Origin: Clostridiaceae bacterium
GTDB lineage: Bacteria > Bacillota > Clostridia > Oscillospirales > QAMX01
DNA: 61,337 bases
Assembly (NCBI GenBank): GCA_016297585.1
Contig: JAEDGJ010000002.1
Span: forward strand, 1 to 61,337
Direction of reading: 5' to 3'
The position numbers and the translations under genes were made by a program. Under the pieces are notes generated by a model that was not told where the DNA came from, did not search any database, and worked only from the letters and a program-made list of their open reading frames with translations. This document shows, one piece after another, positions 26,828-35,333 of the stretch; within the stretch, counting starts at the first letter, position 1; each line of letters opens with the position of its first letter.

Positions 26828-29800
26828 TCAGTTTTTGATGCCGAACTCGCGCGCCGCCTCGCCGACGTCGAACGCCAGCAGCTTCGACACGCCCTGCACC
26901 GGCATGGCCACGCCGTAGAGCATGTCCGCCTCCTCCATCGTATGGCGGCGGTGCGTGATGACGATGAACTGCGTGCGGTCGGCATAGCGCCGCAGATACC
27001 GCGCAAACCGTCCGACGTTGACGTCGTCGAGCGCGGCGTCGATCTCGTCGAGGATGCAGAACGGCGTCGGCCGGACGCGCAGGATCGCAAAATACAGCGC
27101 GATCGCGACGAACGCGCGCTCGCCGCCGGACAGGAGGCTTAAACTCTTGAGCGTCTTGCCCGGGATCTGCACGCGGATCTCGATGCCGCAGGAGAGGACA
27201 TCCGACTCGTCCTCCAGCTCGAGCGACGCCGCGCCGCCGCCGAACACCTCCGCGAAGGTCTCCCCGAACGCGCGGTTGATGACCGCGAACTGCTCGGTAA
27301 ACTGCCGGCGCATCTGGCGGTTCAGCTCCGCGATGACGCCCTCGAGCTTCGTCTTCGACTCCCGGGCGTCGTCCTGCTGCGCCTTATAGAAGTCGTACCG
27401 CCCGCGCAGCTTCGTATATTCCTCGATCGCGCCCGTATAGACGCTGCCGAGCGCGCGGATCTCGCGCCGCAGCGCGTCGGCACGCTTTTTCGCGGCGTCG
27501 GGGTCCTCCAGCGGCACGGCGCATTCCCGCGCCGTCGCTCGCGTCAGACCGTATTCGTCCCAGAGTGCCGCGGCAAGGCTGTCCTGCGACTTTTTGACGT
27601 TTTCCAGCCGGTTTTCCAGCCTGACCCGCTCGCGCTCCAGCGCGATCTGGCGCTGTCCCGCGTCGCGGCTTTTTCGCTCTCCGGCGACGCGCTGCGCCTC
27701 GATCTCCTGCTTGCGCGCGAGGATCGCGGACAGCGTCTCCTGCGCCTCCTTCATGCGCGCGGAAAGCGCGCCGCAGCGCTCCTCCGCCTCCCGGAGCTGC
27801 GCCTCGAGCGCCCGGTTCTCCGCGTCGAAGTCCCGCGCCGTCTCGCCGCGCCGCCGTTCTTCCTCCTCGGCTTCCGCCAGATGCCGCCGCGCCGATTCCT
27901 CCGACGCGCGCGCCTCACGCACGGCGCCCTTCGCGTCCTCCGACGCGCGCCGCGCATCCTCCTTTGCGGCCGAGGCCGTCTGCTTTTCCGCCAACGCGCG
28001 CGAAAGCTCTCCCTCGAGCTGCGCGTCGAGAGCGGCGTTTTCCCGCAGCCGCTCCTGCACGATGCCGCGTTCGGCCTCCGCGCGCTCCCAGGCGCCCGTG
28101 ACCTCCGCCAGCCGCTGCTCCAGCAGCTCTTTTTCCTCATCGCCGCTGCGGCGGAGCCCCTCGAGCGTCATTTTCGCGCGGTCGGACGCCATCGTGCACG
28201 CCGTCAGCGCCGTTTTCGCCGCTTCCAGCTCCTCCCGCGCCGCTTCCGTCCGCACGCCGAGCGCCGCGGACTCGCGCGAGGCCTCCTCGACCTCCCGCGC
28301 CGCGCGCGAAAGCTCCTCCGTGACGCGCTCCCGCGCCGCTTTCAGTCTTGCCAGCTCGTTTGCGCGCGTCAGCACGCCCGACGAGCGCGCCAGACTGCCG
28401 CCCGTCATCGCGCCGCCCGGCAGGAGCACCTGTCCGTCCAGCGTGACGAGCTTTAGCCGGTGCCCCGACTGCCGCGCCGCCGCGATCGCGCTGTCGATCG
28501 TATCTATGACGACCGTGCGCCCCAGCAGGTTCCGCATCACCGGCGCGTAGACCGGATCGCAGCGCACGAGCCGGCTCGCAAGCCCCACGACGCCCGGCAG
28601 CCGCCCGTATTCGCGCGGGTCAAGCTCCGTGCCGCGCACGACGGACAGCGGCAGGAACGTCGCGCGTCCCTCGTCCCGGGACTTGAGCATCCCGATGGCG
28701 CGCCGCGCGTCCTGCTCCGTATCCACGACGATGTTGCCCGCCGCCGCGCCGAGCGCCGTCTCGATCGCCGCGACATGGGCGTCGTCCGTCCCGATCAGCG
28801 CGGAGACCGGCCCGTGAATGCCGCCGAGCGACGCCTTTCGCTGCATGACGGCGCGCACGGCCTTGGCATAGCCCTCGTAGTCGCGCGCGAGCTCCGACAG
28901 CAGCCGCAGCCGGTTCTCCGTATCGGCGAGCCGGATCGAGCACTGCGTATGCGCCTCGCGTGCCTCCTTCTCCCGCGCCGTCCGCGACGCCTGCATCCGC
29001 GCGTAGCCCGCGAGGACGTTTTCCTTCGAAGTCAGCGCCTCCCGCGCCTCATCTTCGGCGCGCAGGCAGGATTTGAGCTTTTCTTCGGCCTCGAGCCGCG
29101 CTTCCTCGCGCGTCCTGTCCGCCGAATGGAGCGCGTCGATGCGCGCCTGCAGCTCGGACGCCGCGGCCTGTGCCGACGACACCCGGGCGCGGGCGTCGCT
29201 CTCCCGCGCGCGCAGCGCGTCCGCCGCCGTGCGGTTTTCCTCCCGCGCGGCCTGTGCCGCCTGCATCCGCGCGCCGGCACGCTCCTCCGCCGCCGTCCGC
29301 GCGCCAAGCGTCTCCTCCGCCGCGCGCAGGGCAGCCTCCCGGACGAGGATCTCCTCTCCGAGCGCGCGCACCCGTCCGCGCAGCTCCTCCATCTTCTCCG
29401 CACGCGCGGCCCGCTCGGTCTCGCCCCGCGCGGCTTCCTCCCGGTTGCGCTCCAGCGCGGCGCGGGAGAGCGCGATCTTGCCCTCCTCCGACGCGCGTCC
29501 GGCCGTGCAGTCCTGCAGCTCCAGCCGCGTATGCTCCTGCTCCTCCTCGAGCGCGCGCATCCGCTCCGTCAGCGCCGCCGCCGCTTCCTCGAGCGCGCGC
29601 GTCTCGGCGGCACAGGCTTCAAGCCCCTCCGCCGCCGTGTCGAAGTCCGCCTGCGCGCGCGTCATCTCGCCGTCCGCCGCGTCGAGCTGACGCAGCCACA
29701 GCGCGACCTCCAGCTTCTTCTGTTCCTCCCGCAGCGCGTTATAGGTGCGCTCCTTCTCCGCCTGCTTCTCGAGCCCCGGAAGCTGCGTCTCCATCTCCGC

Positions 29801-30364
29801 GACGAGGTCGGTCACGCGCGTGAGATTGTCCTCCGCGGAAACGAGCTTGCGCTCCGCTTCGTCGCGGCGGTAGCGGTATTTCGTGATGCCCGCGGCCTCG
29901 TCGAAGATCTCGCGGCGGTCCTGCGCGCGGACGGACAGGATCTCGTCGATGCGCCCCTGCCCGATGACGGAATAGCCGTCGCGCCCGATGCCGGTATCCA
30001 TGAACAGCTCGTGGATGTCCCGCAGGCGGACGGCTTTTTTGTTGATGTAGTATTCGCTCTCGCCCGAGCGGTAATACCGGCGCGTCACGGCGACCTCGTC
30101 GTAATCGGTCTTGAGTGCATGCCCGGAGTTGTCGAGCGTCAGCGTCACCTCGGCAAAGCCCATGCGGCGGCGCTCCTCGGTACCGGCGAAGATGACGTCC
30201 TCCATCTTCGAGCCGCGCAGGGTCTTCGTGGACTGCTCCCCCAGCACCCAGCGGATCGCGTCGGAGATATTCGATTTGCCGGAGCCGTTCGGGCCGACGA
30301 TCGCGGTCACGCCCTCGTGAAAGTCGACGCGCAGCGCGTCGGGGAAGGACTTAAAGCCCTGCAT
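26828..30364 (-). CDS. smc: Chromosome segregation ATPase SMC
   Basis: SMC condensin subunit. From the first ATG (30364) it is 1178 residues: Walker A GPNGSGKS (24-31), coiled-coil, a hinge around the residues encoded near 28500-28900, second coiled-coil, then the C-motif LSGGERAFVAIALYFAIL and Walker B FCILDEIDAALDD. This ATG lacks a ribosome site and the product misses the first beta strand. The preceding in-frame codons read I-L-L-K-S-L-E, which completes the family N-terminus, and AGGAG stands 10 bases before the ATC at 30383-30385. The true start is therefore probably that ATC (or a mutated ATG), adding seven residues. An out-of-frame ATG at 30395 gives no SMC sequence. Confidence 0.95.
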   Translation of the reverse strand: MQGFKSFPDALRVDFHEGVTAIVGPNGSGKSNISDAIRWVLGEQSTKTLRGSKMEDVIFAGTEERRRMGFAEVTLTLDNSGHALKTDYDEVAVTRRYYRSGESEYYINKKAVRLRDIHELFMDTGIGRDGYSVIGQGRIDEILSVRAQDRREIFDEAAGITKYRYRRDEAERKLVSAEDNLTRVTDLVAEMETQLPGLEKQAEKERTYNALREEQKKLEVALWLRQLDAADGEMTRAQADFDTAAEGLEACAAETRALEEAAAALTERMRALEEEQEHTRLELQDCTAGRASEEGKIALSRAALERNREEAARGETERAARAEKMEELRGRVRALGEEILVREAALRAAEETLGARTAAEERAGARMQAAQAAREENRTAADALRARESDARARVSSAQAAASELQARIDALHSADRTREEARLEAEEKLKSCLRAEDEAREALTSKENVLAGYARMQASRTAREKEAREAHTQCSIRLADTENRLRLLSELARDYEGYAKAVRAVMQRKASLGGIHGPVSALIGTDDAHVAAIETALGAAAGNIVVDTEQDARRAIGMLKSRDEGRATFLPLSVVRGTELDPREYGRLPGVVGLASRLVRCDPVYAPVMRNLLGRTVVIDTIDSAIAAARQSGHRLKLVTLDGQVLLPGGAMTGGSLARSSGVLTRANELARLKAARERVTEELSRAAREVEEASRESAALGVRTEAAREELEAAKTALTACTMASDRAKMTLEGLRRSGDEEKELLEQRLAEVTGAWERAEAERGIVQERLRENAALDAQLEGELSRALAEKQTASAAKEDARRASEDAKGAVREARASEESARRHLAEAEEEERRRGETARDFDAENRALEAQLREAEERCGALSARMKEAQETLSAILARKQEIEAQRVAGERKSRDAGQRQIALERERVRLENRLENVKKSQDSLAAALWDEYGLTRATARECAVPLEDPDAAKKRADALRREIRALGSVYTGAIEEYTKLRGRYDFYKAQQDDARESKTKLEGVIAELNRQMRRQFTEQFAVINRAFGETFAEVFGGGAASLELEDESDVLSCGIEIRVQIPGKTLKSLSLLSGGERAFVAIALYFAILRVRPTPFCILDEIDAALDDVNVGRFARYLRRYADRTQFIVITHRRHTMEEADMLYGVAMPVQGVSKLLAFDVGEAAREFGIKN

Positions 30365-30438
30365 TTCCAGACTCTTGAGTAAGATAGCTGCGCATCTCCT
30401 TTCCTCTTTTTCTTGTTTTTGGTACGCGTATTCAGTTT

Positions 30439-30467
30439 ATTATAGCAAATACCGGCGTTGAATGCAA
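30439..30467 (-). promoter_or_regulatory. Promoter of the smc-leuS operon
   Basis: Minus strand TTGCAT (30462-30467), 17-base spacer, TATAAT (30439-30444). The usual upstream rnc is absent, so this is the first promoter of the long minus-strand operon. From 30468 to about 30600 I see nothing besides AT-rich sequence. Confidence 0.83.
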
Positions 30468-30615
30468 GTCATATTTATCACAAAAGCGTCCGTTTCCCGC
30501 CATCCGCTCTGGAAAGTGCCCGTTTTCCCTGCCGGAATCCCGTTTTTTCGTCTTTTTGTCTGTTTCTGTCACGCTTTCCAGCATTTTTGCTCTTCCGCGC
30601 CCTCGTTTTTTGCCG

Positions 30616-30621
30616 TATAAT
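30616..30621 (+). promoter_or_regulatory. Probable -10 box of the SLH protein gene
   Basis: TATAAT with only a weak -35 (TTCCGC-like) 17 bases upstream; about 38 bases before the start codon. Confidence 0.55.
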
Positions 30622-30659
30622 CGGAATCAGATACGAATAAAACGGAGGTTTTTTCGAAC

Positions 30660-31730
30660 ATGATCCGCAAATGGACTCAGGCCGCGGCGTGCCTTCTCGC
30701 GCTCGTCCTTCTTCTTGCGCCGGCAGGGCTTTGCATCGATGCAAAGCCCGCCGACGCCTACGACGCGTACATCCCCCGCGTGCTCACCGTCTCCGGCGTC
30801 ACCGCTGCGGGCGACCGCATCCACAACGCCGCCCGGATGACCGTCAGCGAGGTGCTGCACAACGCGGGCGTCTGCGAGCACTGCCGGCGCTTCCGCGATC
30901 TGAAAAACGAGGGCGCGGTGCTCGCCGTGCGCAACGTCTCCCTCTCCTTCGGGTTCCTCGGCAGCATCACCGTCACCTTTCCCGTCGACCCGTACTACAA
31001 CGGGCTGACGCTCACCGTCGCGCACTGCGATATGCAGACGCCCGAATACGCCGGCGCCGTCGTCGAAAACGGGAAGGTTTCGATGACCGTGACGAAGCTC
31101 TCGCCGTTCGTCGTCTTCGGCGGCGTCTACGACCCGGAAACCGGCGTCTTTACCGAGGCCGAACAGCCGGAGCCGGAAGCGCCGCCGCGCGCAAATCCCT
31201 TCACGGACGTGGCGGAGACGGACTGGTTTTACGACGACGTGCTGACGGCATACGAGCGCCGCTTTATGACCGGCACGTCGCGCAGCACCTTCTCGCCGGA
31301 CGGTTCCGCGACGCGCGGGATGATCGCGACCGTGCTGTACCGGCTCGCGGGCAGCCCGCCCGCCTTCGGCAGCGCGCCGTTTTCCGACGTCGATATGCAC
31401 CAATGGTACGCGCAGGGCGTCCTGTGGGCGTCTCAGAACGGCATCGTCATGGGCGACGGACGCGGCCGCTTCCTGCCCGCGCAGTCCGTCACGCGCGCGG
31501 AGCTTGCCGCGATGCTCTATCGCTTCGCCGTATGGGATGGGCGCGACGTATCCCGCAGCGCGCACCTGTCCTATTTCCCGGACGGGTATCTGACCCCGTC
31601 CTGGGCAAGACCCGCGCTCTCGTGGGCCGTCGCCGAGGGCATCGTCTCGGGACATGCCGACGGCACGCTCGACCCGCTCGGGACCGCGTCGCGCGCCGAG
31701 ATCGCCGCGATGCTCGTCCGGTTCGCGTAA
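30660..31730 (+). CDS. Secreted protein with three S-layer homology repeats
   Basis: A 356-residue exported protein. Residues 1-25 form a signal peptide (MIRKWTQAAACLLALVLLL). Residues 30-175 are a beta-rich domain I do not recognise, with a CEHC pair. A short Pro/Glu linker (EQPEPEAPPR) follows, then three SLH repeats at about 180-235, 243-298 and 305-356, each with an FxD-type start and a TRAELAAMLYRFA-type end. SLH repeats bind pyruvylated wall polymers, so the protein should be held on the cell surface. GGAGG precedes the ATG. Transcribed alone and closed by the terminator at 31768. Confidence 0.9.
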   Translation: MIRKWTQAAACLLALVLLLAPAGLCIDAKPADAYDAYIPRVLTVSGVTAAGDRIHNAARMTVSEVLHNAGVCEHCRRFRDLKNEGAVLAVRNVSLSFGFLGSITVTFPVDPYYNGLTLTVAHCDMQTPEYAGAVVENGKVSMTVTKLSPFVVFGGVYDPETGVFTEAEQPEPEAPPRANPFTDVAETDWFYDDVLTAYERRFMTGTSRSTFSPDGSATRGMIATVLYRLAGSPPAFGSAPFSDVDMHQWYAQGVLWASQNGIVMGDGRGRFLPAQSVTRAELAAMLYRFAVWDGRDVSRSAHLSYFPDGYLTPSWARPALSWAVAEGIVSGHADGTLDPLGTASRAEIAAMLVRFA

Positions 31731-31767
31731 ATCCGTCATGATCTGGCTTTCATCGCCGATACGACAT

Positions 31768-31807
31768 CCCCGGTGCGGAAAACGGACGCGCCGGGGACGC
31801 TTTTTTT
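31768..31807 (+). terminator. Terminator after the SLH gene
   Basis: 10-bp stem CCCCGGTGCG / CGCGCCGGGG (one G-T pair) followed by ACGC and seven T. Confidence 0.82.
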
Positions 31808-31811
31808 AGGA

Positions 31812-31894
31812 AGAAAGCCCTTGACAAAGCGGAAAAGATATGGTATAGTGTAAAGGCTTTCTGCTTTACACCCCCGGCGCGCCGGGGACGCTTT
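31812..31894 (+). promoter_or_regulatory. Promoter and palindromic leader of the ylxM-ffh operon
   Basis: TTGACA at 31821-31826, 17-base spacer, TATAGT at 31844-31849. The promoter is bracketed by inverted arms AGAAAGCC (31812-31819) and GGCTTTCT (31855-31862). The leader holds a perfect 16-bp palindrome CCCCGGCGCGCCGGGG (31872-31887). The 17 bases at 31878-31894 exactly repeat 31787-31803 of the preceding terminator. Confidence 0.82.
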
Positions 31895-31910
31895 CCCTGT
31901 GGAGGTCGCC

Positions 31911-32303
31911 ATGCCAAAGGATCTGGTCGTTTTGCCGCGTCTGTACGATACGTACGGCGCGCTTTTAACGGAACGCCAAAGGGAGCTTTTTGAGCTGTAC
32001 TACGAGCAGGACCTCTCGCTTTCCGAGATCTCCGAGATCGCCGGCATCACCCGTCAGGGCGCGCGCGACGCCATCGGCCACGCCGAAGCCGCGCTGCGCG
32101 AATTCGAGGAAAAGCTCGGGCTGCTGCAGCGCACGCAGGAGGTCGAGGCCGTCCGCGAGCGTCTGCTGAAGGCCGCGTCGGAGCTGGACGTCATCAACCG
32201 CACCGGGTTCAAAAATCCCCGCGCGGACCGGCTGATCGGCGAGATCAGCCGTGCGGCCTCGTCGCTGTCCGATCTTTGGACGCCGCGCAAAAATGTGGAG
32301 TAA
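31911..32303 (+). CDS. ylxM: YlxM/p13-family helix-turn-helix protein
   Basis: A 130-residue sigma-70-region-4-like HTH protein: LLTERQRELFELYYEQDLSLSEISEIAGITRQGARDAIGHAEAALREFEEKLGL is the family core. Encoded directly before ffh, as in most Firmicutes; it is thought to influence SRP. The ATG at 31911 has GGAGG 7 bases upstream; a GTG at 31899 overlaps that site. Confidence 0.93.
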   Translation: MPKDLVVLPRLYDTYGALLTERQRELFELYYEQDLSLSEISEIAGITRQGARDAIGHAEAALREFEEKLGLLQRTQEVEAVRERLLKAASELDVINRTGFKNPRADRLIGEISRAASSLSDLWTPRKNVE

Positions 32304-32312
32304 CGAAGAAAA

Positions 32313-33698
32313 ATGGCATTTGAAAGCTTATCCGACCGCCTGTCACAGGCATTCAAAAAATTAAAGGGACGCACCAGGCTGACCGAGGCCGACATCAAGG
32401 AGGTCATGCGCGAGGTGCGCACCGCCCTCCTCGACGCCGACGTCAACTACCGCGTCGTGCGCGACTTCATCGCCCGCGTCACCGAAAAGGCGACCGGCAC
32501 GGACGTCCTCGAGAGCCTGACCCCGCAGCAGCAGGTCATCAAGATCGTCAACGACGAGCTCTGCGCGCTGATGGGCGGCTCCAACGAGAAGATCAAGCTC
32601 TCCCCCAAGCCCCCCACCGTCGTCATGCTCGTCGGCCTGCAGGGCGCCGGTAAGACGACCAACGGCGCAAAGCTCGCCGCGCTCTATAAAAAGCAGTACA
32701 ACAAGCGCCCGCTCCTCGTCGCCTGCGACGTCTACCGTCCCGCCGCGATCACGCAGCTGCAGGTCGTCGGCAGCCAGGTCGGCGTGCCCGTCTTCGAGAT
32801 GGGACAGGGCAACCCCGTCGAAATCGCGCGCGCGGGCGTCGAGCACGCCGTCCGTAACGGCAACGACATGGTCTTCATCGACACCGCCGGCCGTCTCCAC
32901 ATCGACGACACGCTGATGACCGAGCTGTGCGACATCAAGGCGGCGGTCAGCCCCACCGAGATCATGCTCTTCCTCGACGCGATGACCGGTCAGGACGCCG
33001 TCAACGCGGCGACGGGCTTTGACTCCCAGCTCGGCATCGACAGCGTCTTCATGACGAAGCTCGACGCCGATACCCGCGGCGGCGCGGCGCTTTCCGTCCG
33101 CGCGGTGACGGGGAAGCCCATCAAATTCGCCGGCACCGGCGAAAAGCTCGACGGCATCGAGCTCTTCCACCCCGACCGCATGGCCTCCCGCATCCTCGGC
33201 ATGGGCGATATGCTCACGCTGATCGAGAAGGCGCAGGCGAATTACGACGAGAAGAAGGCCGCGGAGCTCGAAAAGAAGATGGCGCAGTCGCGCCTCGACC
33301 TCAACGACTTCCTCGACCAGATCAAGCAGCTCAAGAAGATGGGCGGCGCGCAGGCGATGCTGTCGATGATGCCCGGCGTCAAGCAGTCCGACTTAAAGGA
33401 CATGAAGTTCGACGACCGGCAGTTTTCCCGCCTCGAGGCCATCGTGCTGTCGATGACCCCCGCCGAGCGCAGCGACCCCTCGATCATCAGCCTTTCGCGC
33501 AAAAAGCGCGTCGCGGCGGGCTGCGGGCAGAAGGTGGAGGACGTCAACCGGCTGTTAAAGCAGTTCGAGCTGCTCAAAACGATGTCGAAGCAGCTCACGC
33601 GCGGCGGAACGCCCGATCTCGCCGCTCTCGGACGCGGCAAGGGCACGCACAGCAAAAAATTCAGCGGACAGGGCGGCAAATTCAAACTGCCGTTTTGA
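32313..33698 (+). CDS. ffh: Signal recognition particle protein Ffh
   Basis: A 461-residue SRP54 homologue: N domain, then GTPase motifs GLQGAGKTTNGAKLA, DVYRPAAITQLQ, DTAGRLHID, TKLDADTRGGAALS and GTGEKLDGIELFHPDRMASRILGMGD, then the Met-rich M domain (LKKMGGAQAMLSMMPGV, IISLSRKKRVAAGCG) that binds 4.5S RNA and signal peptides. No SRP RNA gene is seen nearby. Its receptor FtsY is encoded at 25871. Confidence 0.97.
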   Translation: MAFESLSDRLSQAFKKLKGRTRLTEADIKEVMREVRTALLDADVNYRVVRDFIARVTEKATGTDVLESLTPQQQVIKIVNDELCALMGGSNEKIKLSPKPPTVVMLVGLQGAGKTTNGAKLAALYKKQYNKRPLLVACDVYRPAAITQLQVVGSQVGVPVFEMGQGNPVEIARAGVEHAVRNGNDMVFIDTAGRLHIDDTLMTELCDIKAAVSPTEIMLFLDAMTGQDAVNAATGFDSQLGIDSVFMTKLDADTRGGAALSVRAVTGKPIKFAGTGEKLDGIELFHPDRMASRILGMGDMLTLIEKAQANYDEKKAAELEKKMAQSRLDLNDFLDQIKQLKKMGGAQAMLSMMPGVKQSDLKDMKFDDRQFSRLEAIVLSMTPAERSDPSIISLSRKKRVAAGCGQKVEDVNRLLKQFELLKTMSKQLTRGGTPDLAALGRGKGTHSKKFSGQGGKFKLPF

Positions 33699-33745
33699 CG
33701 ATATAACAAAAGGTCAAAAAAAGATTACCGGAGGTAACTTCAGCT

Positions 33746-33985
33746 ATGGTCAAGATCAGACTTCGCAGAGTCGGCGCGAAAAAGGCTCCTTTCTACCGTG
33801 TCGTGGTCGCGGATTCCCGCTATCCCCGCAACGGCCGCTTCATTGAGGAGATCGGCACCTACAATCCCCTCGTCGAGCCGTCCGAAATCAAGATCGACGG
33901 TGAACGCGCTCTCGCCTGGATCAAGAACGGCGCGCAGCCTTCCGACACCGTGAAGGTGCTGCTGAAAAAAGCGGGTATCGTTTAA
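33746..33985 (+). CDS. rpsP: 30S ribosomal protein S16
   Basis: A 79-residue S16: MVKIRLRRVGAKKAPFYRVVVADSRYPRNGRFIEEIGTYNP. GGAGG lies 12 bases before the ATG. Last base of its stop is the first base of the KH-domain gene. Confidence 0.97.
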   Translation: MVKIRLRRVGAKKAPFYRVVVADSRYPRNGRFIEEIGTYNPLVEPSEIKIDGERALAWIKNGAQPSDTVKVLLKKAGIV

Positions 33986-34233
33986 TGGATACTAGCTTAA
34001 AGGACTTACTCGTTTACATCGTTCGCGAGCTGGTAGACAATCCCGACGCGATCGACGTCCGCGAGGTGCAGGGCGAGGAGGATTCGGCAATCACCCTCGA
34101 GCTGCGGGTTGCCAAGGAGGACATGGGCAAGGTCATCGGCCGTCAGGGCCGCATCGCCCGTGAGCTCCGCACGATCATGCGTTCCGCGGCGAATCACTCC
34201 GACCGCCGCGTCAACGTGGAGATCTGCGACTAA
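33985..34233 (+). CDS. khpA: KH-domain RNA-binding protein KhpA
   Basis: An 82-residue single KH-domain protein (YlqC/KhpA): MDTSLKDLLVYIVRELVDNPDAI, then the KH loop GKVIGRQGRIARELRTIMRSAA. Overlaps rpsP by one base. In most Firmicutes rimM, trmD and rplS follow; here a terminator comes next. Confidence 0.95.
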   Translation: MDTSLKDLLVYIVRELVDNPDAIDVREVQGEEDSAITLELRVAKEDMGKVIGRQGRIARELRTIMRSAANHSDRRVNVEICD

Positions 34234-34280
34234 AGACGTCTCTCCCCGCGCGCACATCGCCGACGGGCAAAAAACACAGG

Positions 34281-34331
34281 GCCTTTCGCTTGTTGCAGGA
34301 CGCCGTCCGCAGAAAGCGAGAGGCTTTTTTT
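34281..34331 (+). terminator. Terminator after khpA
   Basis: 11-bp stem GCCTTTCGCTT / AAGCGAGAGGC (one G-T pair) with an inner GGAC/GTCC hairpin, followed by seven T. Confidence 0.85.
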
Positions 34332-34374
34332 ATCCCCGACCCGCCCCCTCAGGCAAAAAATTCGCAAAATGTAC

Positions 34375-34403
34375 TTTTGTTTGACCGCGGGTTGTGCTAT
34401 AAT
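34375..34403 (+). promoter_or_regulatory. Promoter of the isomerase-secA operon
   Basis: TATAAT at 34398-34403. The best -35 at correct spacing is TTTTGT (34375-34380, 17-base spacer); the better-looking TTGACC at 34381 is too close. Confidence 0.65.
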
Positions 34404-34445
34404 GGCAGGAGACTGATACAGTGCTTTATGAAAGGGATGATCCGG

Positions 34446-35315
34446 ATGAAAAAAAGCCTGTTTTCCGGCTTTTCCTCGCTTCTTGCCGAACGCGGCGCGG
34501 CCGGTATGGCGGCCTATGCGCGGAAGCTCGGCTTTGAGGGCGTCGAGCCTTCCCCCAGTGAGGGGCTGAATACGGTCGCGGAGGCCGAGGCGCTTGCCCG
34601 GGCGCTCGCGGACGAGGGGCTCTGCGTGCCCTGCTTTTCCATCTGCGCCGACCTTTTTCACCCCGATGAGACGGAGGCGGTCGACGAGCTCCGGCACTGG
34701 GCGGAGATCGCCGCCGCCTGCGGTTCGCCGTATTTTCATCACACCCTGATCCCGGGGCTCCTCCCCCGCAAGGCCGGAGAGCCCGTCTTCGAGCGCGTCT
34801 TCGACACCGTCGTCCGCCGCGCCGCCGCCGTTGCGGATTACGCGAAAACCCTCGGACTTGTCTGCCTGTACGAGGATCAGGGCTTCTACTTCAACGGCGC
34901 CGACCGCTTCGGACGCTTCCTTGCCGCACTGGACCGTGACAACACCGGCGTCTGCGCGGACTTCGGCAACTGCCTGTTTGTCGGCGAGACCGCCGCGCAG
35001 TTCATCGGCCCCCTCTCTCCCCTCGTGCGCCACGTCCATGTCAAGGATTACCTATATAAGCCCGGTTCTGCGCCTTTCCCCGGCCCCTCGTGGCTCCGCA
35101 CGCGCGACGGCGGCTATCTGCGCGACACGATCCCCGGCCATGGCGTCGTCGACTTCCCCGGCGCGCTCTCCATCCTGCGCGGCGCAGGCTACGACGGCTT
35201 CTTCAGCTTCGAATTCGGCGGCCCAGAGCCGTTTGACGCGGGGACGCGGGAAGCCATCGCGAATCTCGAATACTACGACGGCCTTGCCCGCCATACGATC
35301 GAATCCCATATCTAA
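34446..35315 (+). CDS. Sugar phosphate isomerase/epimerase-like TIM barrel
   Basis: A 289-residue xylose-isomerase-like TIM barrel (AP endonuclease family 2 fold). Metal-ligand positions are recognisable as YEDQGFYF, CADFGNCLF, HVHVKDY and a late FSFEFGGPEPF. The substrate cannot be named. AAGGG precedes the ATG at 34446; two earlier in-frame ATGs lack spacing. First gene of the run with secA. Confidence 0.82.
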   Translation: MKKSLFSGFSSLLAERGAAGMAAYARKLGFEGVEPSPSEGLNTVAEAEALARALADEGLCVPCFSICADLFHPDETEAVDELRHWAEIAAACGSPYFHHTLIPGLLPRKAGEPVFERVFDTVVRRAAAVADYAKTLGLVCLYEDQGFYFNGADRFGRFLAALDRDNTGVCADFGNCLFVGETAAQFIGPLSPLVRHVHVKDYLYKPGSAPFPGPSWLRTRDGGYLRDTIPGHGVVDFPGALSILRGAGYDGFFSFEFGGPEPFDAGTREAIANLEYYDGLARHTIESHI

Positions 35316-35333
35316 TTTAGGAGTACAGATACC

